A DNA stretch of 64,000 nucleotides from Labyrinthula sp. Ha (Eukaryota; Sar; Bigyra; Labyrinthulida; Labyrinthulaceae): NCBI GenBank assembly GCA_015227615.1, contig JAALGZ010000011.1, positions 558,001 to 622,000 of the forward strand, written 5' to 3'. Positions 48,280-55,774 of this stretch are shown here, piece by piece. Each line of letters starts with the position of its first letter. Within the stretch, counting starts at the first letter, position 1. The notes under the pieces were generated by a model. That model saw nothing but the letters and a program-made list of their open reading frames with translations, searched no databases and was not told where the DNA came from. A program made the translations under genes and the position numbers.

Positions 48280-49032
48280 ATGGATTCTCCTGTATCTGTT
48301 TGGTTCAAAAACTTAGATGTTAGACAAACTGAGGTTAACTTCCAAGAGGTTAAGAGTTTTATAGAATTAACAGAAGATGAAAAGTTTTGGTTTCAAAAAT
48401 TAGACCAGTCTTTGACGGATGAAATTTCATGTGGGACTATTTACTCAGAAGCATTAAAAGGGCTATTCGTTGAAGACTTTCTAATCTTGGAATATTATGA
48501 GGAAGAGGTGAACCACATGAATTCACAAGCTAAACTATGCTTTGCTGAAAAAGAAAAACAATTTATATTATTGTTGAGCAATATGGAGCAATTTTCCTCA
48601 GGAAGTGATGCCGTAATCAATTTAAACTTGCTCTTAGAGCTTCACCTCCTCAATGCTGTCGAGACAGTAAGAATGATACAAGATGATCTGAGGAAAGCTG
48701 CAGGAAAATCAAAACTAGATCTTAGAGAAGAATCATTGAGCAGAGCCAAACTTAGTTGGAGTATCTCACCAGAAAATGTACAGAATTATGTAGAGTTTCT
48801 AAACTCAAGAAACCTTTACAGGAATCTAAGAAACCAGGAAAATGAAGAGTTCATGAGAAGTGACTTTGTGCCAATGAGTCAGGAAAGTATGCAAAGAGAA
48901 CTTGAAGTGGATGAAATAAGGATTTCATTCTTTGGAATGGATACAGTAATTACGTTGGAGATGTTCATCTTTATAGTTACATTCATTTATTGTTGCTGTG
49001 CCTGCATTTGTTGCTGCACTGCAGCATGCTAA
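48280..49032 (+). CDS. Tail-anchored protein with Cys-rich C-terminus, unknown family
   Basis: 250 aa, intronless. The body is acidic and mostly helical with heptad-like Leu spacing (for example NLNLLLELHLLNAVETVRMI). A single hydrophobic helix lies near the end (VITLEMFIFIVTFIY) and is followed by CCCACICCCTAAC, i.e. eight cysteines within 13 residues, a likely palmitoylation cluster. There is no N-terminal signal, so it should be a tail-anchored protein facing the cytosol. The layout recalls SNARE-type adaptors, but I see no SNARE motif. It lies between protease copies 2 and 3; its stop is 92 bp from the stop of the convergent copy 3. Confidence 0.75.
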   Translation: MDSPVSVWFKNLDVRQTEVNFQEVKSFIELTEDEKFWFQKLDQSLTDEISCGTIYSEALKGLFVEDFLILEYYEEEVNHMNSQAKLCFAEKEKQFILLLSNMEQFSSGSDAVINLNLLLELHLLNAVETVRMIQDDLRKAAGKSKLDLREESLSRAKLSWSISPENVQNYVEFLNSRNLYRNLRNQENEEFMRSDFVPMSQESMQRELEVDEIRISFFGMDTVITLEMFIFIVTFIYCCCACICCCTAAC

Positions 49033-49123
49033 ACATCAAGTCTTGTCTTATTTATTTTGCAGAGCATTTATTTTTCATATTAAACGTTAAATATATCGCT
49101 GAAACGAAACGTTAATCTCCAAC

Positions 49124-50059
49124 TTATACTCTTTCCTCTACAGGAAGAGTTCTTTTTTGTTGCTTCTTTTTCACCATTACTACAACCAAAGCAATAAATG
49201 CCAAGAAAGCAGTGCCAATAACTGCCCCAGTTACACCTTGCTCCCATGCTTGTTTACTTGCTAAAGCCTTTGCATCATTCTCAGCAACTGCTGCATCCAA
49301 ATCGACATAAGGAAACTCAAGGAAGTCAGCCCCAAGTTCAATTTCTCCAACTTCTTCGCTTTCTTCTTTTGGCAAGGAGTAAGGTTCTGCAGTTCCTTCA
49401 TCTACACTGTAACCCATATCTCTTAAAGACCTAACAGTCATAATACTCATTGGGTTCGAACCACTGCTTAGATATCCAGTCATCAACTCATTCTGAAAAG
49501 TTGACTCTCTCCAGTGACCTCCAAATGTTCCAGACCCACCAGTGTTAGCCACAGGAGGATTTCCACTGCCTCCCAGGGCTACATATCCAGATCTTCCGAA
49601 TGCCCCATTGTAAGTTGGATTGGTTGTGCTCAACCCTGAAACCAACCCAATTCTTCTCCATACAGTTCCAATTCCAATAATATGTGCCATCTCATGTTTG
49701 ATTACCTCTTCCCAGTTTCCACTGTTGATCAAATTGCTCACATCTGCACTATCAAACCTCATTATACCAAGTCTTGGAATATCTCCAGTATATCCACAAG
49801 GTCCAGCACTTCCAAGAACCCCACCACTTCCATCAATGCTGGTGACTTGCGAGAGAATGTCCAATCCTACTAAAGTAGATCCAGCAGGGTAAGTGAAAGA
49901 CAACCCGCACAAACTTGCAGTATTAAATGAGCTACCGAAAGTGATTGGATTCACAGGTGGAGTGGTTAAGACTCTGTTCCAGTACGATGCTGCAGAGGTG
50001 AACGCTCCAGATGCGCTTGAGCTAACAGATCCAATAAACTCGATATTAACATATGCCAT
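49124..50059 (-). CDS. Leishmanolysin-like (M8-type) metalloprotease, copy 3 (inverted)
   Basis: 311 aa on the opposite strand. The first ~265 residues differ from copy 1 by only a few changes (A to V before ALGGSG, and NPA to NPP). The membrane helix and tail instead read GTAFLAF and KRTLP, as in copy 2. The gene is thus a mosaic of the two others. Zinc ligands and Met-turn are intact; no signal peptide. It lacks a neighbouring P450. Confidence 0.9.
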   Translation of the reverse strand: MAYVNIEFIGSVSSSASGAFTSAASYWNRVLTTPPVNPITFGSSFNTASLCGLSFTYPAGSTLVGLDILSQVTSIDGSGGVLGSAGPCGYTGDIPRLGIMRFDSADVSNLINSGNWEEVIKHEMAHIIGIGTVWRRIGLVSGLSTTNPTYNGAFGRSGYVALGGSGNPPVANTGGSGTFGGHWRESTFQNELMTGYLSSGSNPMSIMTVRSLRDMGYSVDEGTAEPYSLPKEESEEVGEIELGADFLEFPYVDLDAAVAENDAKALASKQAWEQGVTGAVIGTAFLAFIALVVVMVKKKQQKRTLPVEERV

Positions 50060-50619
50060 GTTATTATATATTCTTTTTTTCTTTCTTGGTTTGGTGTTTT
50101 AGATTTGCTTTATCCTCAACTTCGACGCGCTTAAGTGAAAGTTTTTCATGAGGGCTACAATTAAAGGGCGAGTGTGATGTTATTCCCATAAAAAACTAGA
50201 ATGCAGGTTCCAAAGAGCAGAGAAAAGGATATATCGAAGGGTGAAACTCCAGAGACTTTCTGGTTATGCATCTGTCGAACAAAGTTCTTGGACCCACATT
50301 CTATGTTAAAAAGCTAGGGCGTTATATTCTATAGCTAGAGTTAGAAAACGAAACGCAGTGCCCGGTTTTTAAGTGCAAGTTGACGTAACAAGTTATAGTT
50401 TCTTCCTTCACCCCTAAATAAAATACTGCAACTTAAACATGTTTGTTTAGTAGTATTGGTTTATTCGCCATCAAACCGGTTCTGATTACGTAAATAGTGA
50501 ATGTATCTTTTTTAAGTGATAGAACATGGTGTTCTGGTAAATGTTAGAGCTAGCTAGTATTCCTATACGACGAAAAGGAAAGTGAAGAAAGTTTTTTTAC
50601 TCCGGAATTAGATATCCCT
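50060..50619. other. Spacer between protease copy 3 and the retrotransposon
   Basis: 560 bp holding the upstream region of the inverted protease copy, including its shared motif. No gene. Confidence 0.45.
50229..50244 (-). promoter_or_regulatory. Shared upstream motif of metalloprotease copy 3
   Basis: On the minus strand TCACCCTTCGATATAT lies 185 bp before the start codon of copy 3, sharing TCACCCTT and GAT with copies 1 and 2. Confidence 0.35.
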
Positions 50620-50756
50620 TGGGGTAATTCCATTTCGTATGTAACATAAATAGCTAATATTGTCGAGTTAAGCGTTAATACATACCAAGCGATACATATT
50701 TTCAAAAAGATACAAACGTCCCCAGAGGTAATCCGAAACCCCTGGGAAGTACGCCA
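50620..50756 (+). repeat. 5' LTR
   Basis: 137 bp, TG..CA bounded (TGGGGTAATTCC to GTACGCCA). It contains an inverted CCCCAGAGG / CCCCTGGG pair near its 3' end. A very short LTR for this class. Confidence 0.92.
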
Positions 50757-50768
50757 AAGCTATAGCTT
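50757..50768. other. Perfect palindrome where a tRNA primer-binding site is expected
   Basis: AAGCTATAGCTT starts at the first base after the 5' LTR. A conventional primer-binding site would begin TGG and match a tRNA 3' end; none is seen within the first 30 bases. Priming by another mechanism or an internal tRNA fragment is possible. Confidence 0.4.
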
Positions 50769-50787
50769 AGCGAAAAGAGTATAGAAA

Positions 50788-51843
50788 ATGAGTGAAGAGT
50801 TTTATGAGCTAGATGAAAGAGGCAATCCGAGGCCTCGAGTACCTAGACCTAGAAGCGCTAGTGGACTAGGAACCCCAGAGAGTCCGGTGAGAAGAGGTCG
50901 TGTAGGCGCAGCTCCTGACACGCCGGAGGGTGCAGTGGAAGAGGTGCTACCAGAGGTAGGTCCTAAGACAGACGAAGAGGACCCTAGAAGTGGTAGGACC
51001 CCTGCACCCGGCTCACCCTTGGGCAGCATCACGGCGGATGAGTTTCTGACCACAATGATGGATCAGTTCAGGAGGCTGAACGTAGACACTGACACCACTG
51101 GTCGTGTGCAGAGAGGAAATTGCAACGCTAAGGGTGGTTTTCGTCCCCCTAAAATTCAAAAATTAGAAGCCCTGGACAGAGAAAAACTTGGGGAGTTCGT
51201 CCTGAGGATGGAGAAGATGCGAAAAAGGGCTGGACGAGCAGGAGTAGAGGTGAGTGTAACGGAGTGGATGTCGATGCACATTCTGGAACTTGTGGAAGCA
51301 CAGGAGGTGGACATTGAGGATGACGATGCGGTCATGACTTACCTCAAAGGGCACCTTAGGATCCTTAATGAATCGCACCAAAGCCAGGGTTTGGGAAAGC
51401 TTCGGGGGCAATTGAGGTGGCCGAACGATGCTTTCACAGGAAAAGAGGCTTTGGAACGTTACATTCAGAAAGCAAGAGACCTTGTGGGCACGGCCAGAGC
51501 CAGTAACAAGACTGTGCAAAAACAGATGTTGAGGATTTTAGTGGAAAAGCTGCCCTCGTACTTCGCGATGAGCTACGCTGACTTCAAGGAGGAAAACCCA
51601 GAAGTGAGGACCTTGGAAGAGTTTAGCAGGGCCATGGAGAACTACACGGCAGTGGAAAACATAAAAATACGAGAAAGAAGGAGGAAAAAGTCCCAAGTAA
51701 AGAAATCATCTGCAAGAAGTGCCAAGGCTCAAGTAGCGGAACTAAGCAAGAAGATTGAGCAACTGGAGAACAAGAACCGTCGAGAGGGGCAGCCGCAGAA
51801 CCGGTTTAGGGGTAGTGGAAGGAGAAAAGTGCAGGATATGTAG
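50788..51843 (+). CDS. gag: Retrotransposon Gag (capsid)
   Basis: 351 aa, ATG at 50788, 31 bases after the LTR. The N-terminus is Pro/Gly/Arg- and Glu-rich and disordered. Residues ~125-290 are the helical capsid region (LGEFVLRMEKMRKRAG, LRGQLRWPNDAFTGKEALERYI, VEKLPSYFAMSYADFKEENPEV). The C-terminus is a basic helix (IRERRRKKSQVKKSSARS). The zinc knuckles are not in this frame; they follow in the pol frame, which overlaps by 89 nt. A +1 shift would be needed to continue, as known for Ty3. Confidence 0.85.
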   Translation: MSEEFYELDERGNPRPRVPRPRSASGLGTPESPVRRGRVGAAPDTPEGAVEEVLPEVGPKTDEEDPRSGRTPAPGSPLGSITADEFLTTMMDQFRRLNVDTDTTGRVQRGNCNAKGGFRPPKIQKLEALDREKLGEFVLRMEKMRKRAGRAGVEVSVTEWMSMHILELVEAQEVDIEDDDAVMTYLKGHLRILNESHQSQGLGKLRGQLRWPNDAFTGKEALERYIQKARDLVGTARASNKTVQKQMLRILVEKLPSYFAMSYADFKEENPEVRTLEEFSRAMENYTAVENIKIRERRRKKSQVKKSSARSAKAQVAELSKKIEQLENKNRREGQPQNRFRGSGRRKVQDM

Positions 51844-53185
51844 TTCTCTAACACACCTGATGCTCCAGTGCCCTGACTTGAAGTGTTACAAGTGTTTAGG
51901 GAAAGGCCACATAGCCCGCAACTGCCCAGAAAATACAGAAAAGAACACAGGCAATAGCAAAGACAAGAGACAGGGAAAAGAAGGAAAAGGAAAACCCGAA
52001 GCGGGACAAGCTGTTGCGGAACCTATGAAATGCTCAGAGGAAGAGGAAACAATCGTTGACGAAAAGGAAGAAAGCAGCTCTTCGGATACGTCCGCATCTC
52101 GAGTGACGGTTGGAAAAGATAGTACAAACGTGGAAAGAAGCGTTGGAAATATATACGTGAACAGCACAAATGCAACGAAAAGAACAACAATTGAAACTTT
52201 AGACCCTATTAAAGAGTTGTGGCTAGAGGTGGAAGGTTGTTTAGACAGTGGAGCCACCCATACCCTCGCTGGATTCAATACATTTGGACATCTATGTACA
52301 GAAGTGAAGAGATGCCGCCCAATACCTGTATCCCTGGCAGACAAGAAAACAATCGTTTATGCCTCAAGAGAAGGAATGATAGAGTTAAGAACTCACGTGG
52401 ACAGTAGAGGACCCACGTTTCTTGGTCAAGTTAGAATATTCCTCGTGGACTCCGACTTCCCAGAAATTCTTATTGGGAGGAAGGTCCTGGAAAAGTTTGG
52501 TTGCCTACCCGAGCAGAGACTAGGTAACTTTACTGAAGAAGAAAGGAAAAAGGAAGCACCAGACAGGAGAAAACAGACAGCTAAAGAAGTAAAGAGGGTC
52601 AGCAAGATACACTTAAGGAGAGCTGAAGGAGATGATGCTTCAGGAAAAGAGGGGAAGGAGGATAAGGCCGAAGGAAGAGACGAAAAAGAGATACAGGAAA
52701 AGATAAGGCAGAGAAGGTTAATGGAGCAGCTGGGTTTGCCATCACAAAGGCCAGTTAGGTTCAAGGATCCTGACGAAGGTGATGACTTGGAACATTTAGA
52801 AGGAGCTACAGGTGGTGACAATGTGGTCATTCCCGTGGAGGAAATGGAGAAGGAGAAGCTAAAAGAGGGAGAGACATATGCAGGAGAGGAAGAAGAAGTG
52901 AAGGCAGAGATAAGAAGTAAAGTAGAGGAGATGAGAAGGACTGCGCAGTTTTCTAATGGATTTGTCGATAAAGTTCAAGATCTTCTTATTCTGCAGTGGA
53001 AATGCTTCGCCTTGCCACAAAGTCGTATTGTTTTAAGTCGTCTCTCAGAAGTCAAGTGTATCCTTAAGAAAAACGCTCCGGAATCGATTACAGTTAAAGC
53101 TAGAGCGGTGGGAGCACAAATGGAAGTCTGGCTTAGGAATAAGTTAGCCATGATGGAGAAGATGGGCCTCAACCGACTAGCCTAG
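51755..53185 (+). CDS. pol: Retrotransposon Pol, part 1: zinc knuckles and aspartic protease
   Basis: The pol frame is entered from gag in the overlap 51755-51843; 51755 is not an ATG, so translation by frameshift is likely. Two CCHC knuckles come first (CRICSSLTHLMLQC and CYKCLGKGHIARNC, both Cx2Cx4Hx4C). A long acidic linker follows, then the retropepsin core CLDSGATHTLAG with the catalytic DSGA, and FPEILIGRKVLEKFG as the second flap-side block. A charged region leads to the beginning of RT. It stops at a TAG (53183-53185) one codon before the next open segment, in the same frame. Confidence 0.88.
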   Translation: MSNWRTRTVERGSRRTGLGVVEGEKCRICSSLTHLMLQCPDLKCYKCLGKGHIARNCPENTEKNTGNSKDKRQGKEGKGKPEAGQAVAEPMKCSEEEETIVDEKEESSSSDTSASRVTVGKDSTNVERSVGNIYVNSTNATKRTTIETLDPIKELWLEVEGCLDSGATHTLAGFNTFGHLCTEVKRCRPIPVSLADKKTIVYASREGMIELRTHVDSRGPTFLGQVRIFLVDSDFPEILIGRKVLEKFGCLPEQRLGNFTEEERKKEAPDRRKQTAKEVKRVSKIHLRRAEGDDASGKEGKEDKAEGRDEKEIQEKIRQRRLMEQLGLPSQRPVRFKDPDEGDDLEHLEGATGGDNVVIPVEEMEKEKLKEGETYAGEEEEVKAEIRSKVEEMRRTAQFSNGFVDKVQDLLILQWKCFALPQSRIVLSRLSEVKCILKKNAPESITVKARAVGAQMEVWLRNKLAMMEKMGLNRLA

Positions 53186-53188
53186 AAA

Positions 53189-55585
53189 ATGGAGTCTAAT
53201 TATGCGGCGAGAATATTCGTTGTGCCGAAGAAGGGCCCGGCAAAGTTTAGACTCGTCGTAAACATGAAGCCTCTTAACGCGTGGACGGTAAAGGTAGCGC
53301 AGCAACTTCCCGTTTTGGAGCAGCAGCTTAATCATACGAGAGGTGCGGTGATTTACGGATGCTTCGACATCCGTTCAGGGTATGACCAAGTTCCAGTCGA
53401 AGAGGGAAGTAAGAAATACTTTGGCTTGATGACGCCTTGGGGAACAGTCTACCATCAGTGTAGCTGTCCTCAAGGCTGGACCAATAGCCCAATGCTCTTT
53501 CAGCAGCTTATTGTCGACGAAGTTCTGAAGGAGACCGGGTACTACGCGAATACTACGAATGGCATAATACAATGGATTGATGACTCGTGCTTATTTTCAA
53601 GCTCTGAAGAAAAATATGTTCAAGTGCTAACGTCCTTTCTTGATCAGGTGGAGAAGATGGGGGTAAGAATGTCTCTGAGGAAATGCGTTTTTGCTGCAAA
53701 GAAGGTTACTTATTGTGGGAGGATGCTAAAAGATTCTGGGTGGAGCTTCTTGCCAGAGTACTACAGGAAAATACTCAGGACAAGCAAACCTCAGTACCAC
53801 CACGAACTTGCAGAAATTGTTTATTTAGCTACATGGCTGAGTCCCACGATACCGCAGCTTTCTAAAATTAGAGCAGATCTTACGGACCAGGTCGACTTAT
53901 CGGGATCTATGAAGCGATTGAAAGCTCTGAATATACCCTTGAAGTGGAACAGGAAATTGGAGAGGACATGGGATAACTTTCTCAAAGAGGTTTCGAAGGC
54001 TGCAAAAAGATATCTGACAATATACGATCCGGGTTTGGAGCTAAACATATTCTCCGATTCAAGTGACCTATTTTGGAGCTGCGTAGTCACACAGTGTAGC
54101 AGTTGCGAGCTCAACAAGGAAGACTTTCTACAACAGAGGCATCGGCCAATAATGTTTTTCTCTGGAAAGTTCACGGGTTCGCAGCTGAAGTGGCACATCA
54201 GTAGTAAAGAAATGTATCCGATGATCGCATGCACAGCAAGGATTGACTACTTAATATTGGGCCATCCCACACCTTGCAATTATTTCACGGATCACAAAAA
54301 TCTGGTATACATTCTTTCACCTACGGCCGCGGATAAGAGAAGTTATGTGGATAGGCTTCACCGATGGAGCTTGAGATTGCAGAGGTTCAACGTTGCAGTG
54401 AGGCACATCGAAGGAACCAGAAACGTCTTCGCGGACATGCTGAGTAGATGGGGCAATGAAAGCAGTCTCAAGGAGGTGCAGCTACCTGGGGAACCAGCGG
54501 CAGCGGAAGGTAACATTGCGAGAAGAGAAGGGGAGGAAGAAACGAAGCCAGAAGCAGGGGATATCGAGGTGGAGCAGAACGTTAGGAGAATAACGAGAAA
54601 ATCCATGAAGTTAGCCAAGAATAATCAAGAAGCAAAGGAATACCTGAAGGAGTTAGATGGGTATAGGATTGGATTATTCAGCCCGTTGTTTAAAGAGAAA
54701 TGGAAACCTATATCCGAAGCCGAGGTCAGAAGGGAGCAGCGATCCAGCAGCAAGTTAAAGCCAGAAGAGGAAAGGCTCTTTAAGGAGAGGAAGGGATATA
54801 TTCTTAGGAAGAAAGGGAAAATATGGATACCTGAAAAACTTGTTGCAAAACTCATACTGCATAACCATTGCAGCGAAGGCCATTTCTCGGAGCACAGGGA
54901 ATTGCAGACACTGAAATCAAGATATTCTTTCGAGCCTGTTAAAGATCAGAGGTTGAAACAGATGATCCGACAAATAAGAAGGAAGTGTCTTCATTGCGAC
55001 AAGGGGCCAAAGTTAATTAGGAGGCCGAGAAGCATAACGCAGCTGGGACGTAGACCAAGGGAATTCCTTTTAATGGACTACCTCTACATTGACAAAAGTG
55101 GTTATATTTTAGTTATAGTGGACTCGCTGTCGCGGAAATGCCAATTAACTTTCCACAAGGAATGTACAGCTTATGGGGCAGCGAAGAGTTTATTGAGATG
55201 GAGAAACGATGTGGGATTTGTCCAAGGTTTTATTTTATTCACTGACAGAGGCAGCCACTTTTGCAATGAATTATTTACGCAGATGCAGAAGCTTTTCAAG
55301 TTCACGCAGCACTTTGCTATAAGTTATAGCCCGTTCACGAATGGCGGAGTTGAGACGACGAATGGGCCGATACTTAAGTACCTAAGATCCCTCGTCAGTG
55401 AGTATCGTCTTGAAGAAGGCCAATGGCCTGACCTTATTGAGCAGATCGCATATTACATGAATAAAGCTCCATCATCTAGTAACGACGGATTGTCACCAAA
55501 TGAAGTAATCATGTTGCACAAAGATGAGGGCACGCTGCTTAGCAAGGAGGACTGGGCCCTACCGCTCCGGGATGTGAAAACATGA
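53189..55585 (+). CDS. pol: Retrotransposon Pol, part 2: reverse transcriptase, RNase H, integrase
   Basis: Same frame as part 1. RT: FVVPKKGPAKFRLVVNMKPLN, FDIRSGYDQVPV, FGLMTPWGTVY and the active site IIQWIDDSC, where the usual Y/F before xDD is Trp. RNase H: IFSDSSD, the Glu in SSKEMYPMIA, FTDHKNL and VFADMLSRW. Integrase: an HHCC zinc module (HNHCSEGH..CLHC), then the DDE core with Asp in LLMDYLYID, Asp in LFTDRGSHF and Glu in NGGVETTNG. It ends at a TGA (55583-55585) where homologous elements read on. About 58 further codons stay open in this frame until the next stop at 55760. Confidence 0.9.
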   Translation: MESNYAARIFVVPKKGPAKFRLVVNMKPLNAWTVKVAQQLPVLEQQLNHTRGAVIYGCFDIRSGYDQVPVEEGSKKYFGLMTPWGTVYHQCSCPQGWTNSPMLFQQLIVDEVLKETGYYANTTNGIIQWIDDSCLFSSSEEKYVQVLTSFLDQVEKMGVRMSLRKCVFAAKKVTYCGRMLKDSGWSFLPEYYRKILRTSKPQYHHELAEIVYLATWLSPTIPQLSKIRADLTDQVDLSGSMKRLKALNIPLKWNRKLERTWDNFLKEVSKAAKRYLTIYDPGLELNIFSDSSDLFWSCVVTQCSSCELNKEDFLQQRHRPIMFFSGKFTGSQLKWHISSKEMYPMIACTARIDYLILGHPTPCNYFTDHKNLVYILSPTAADKRSYVDRLHRWSLRLQRFNVAVRHIEGTRNVFADMLSRWGNESSLKEVQLPGEPAAAEGNIARREGEEETKPEAGDIEVEQNVRRITRKSMKLAKNNQEAKEYLKELDGYRIGLFSPLFKEKWKPISEAEVRREQRSSSKLKPEEERLFKERKGYILRKKGKIWIPEKLVAKLILHNHCSEGHFSEHRELQTLKSRYSFEPVKDQRLKQMIRQIRRKCLHCDKGPKLIRRPRSITQLGRRPREFLLMDYLYIDKSGYILVIVDSLSRKCQLTFHKECTAYGAAKSLLRWRNDVGFVQGFILFTDRGSHFCNELFTQMQKLFKFTQHFAISYSPFTNGGVETTNGPILKYLRSLVSEYRLEEGQWPDLIEQIAYYMNKAPSSSNDGLSPNEVIMLHKDEGTLLSKEDWALPLRDVKT

Positions 55586-55774
55586 AGAGTTAACTGGAGA
55601 ACTCCTAGGGATGCAGGGAAGGTTGAGGGCCTTATTCGTGAAATGCAGTCGAGACTAGAGGAGATATGGCAGCGTACCTACCAATATACATCATTGCTTA
55701 GGGCCAAAAGAAACGCGTCCTGGAATAGCAAGAAGGCTGTCAAGGTGGTCCAGTTTGGGTAGGGTGACTGGGTC

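Noticed and set aside
49620-49892. Conserved antisense ORFs within the protease genes (also at 39690-39962)
   Set aside because: They recur only because the sense genes are near-identical; they are shadows in other frames.
53183-53185. Stop reassigned as sense (alternative genetic code)
   Set aside because: TAA, TAG and TGA all terminate cellular genes here at positions fitting the families, so code reassignment is not supported.
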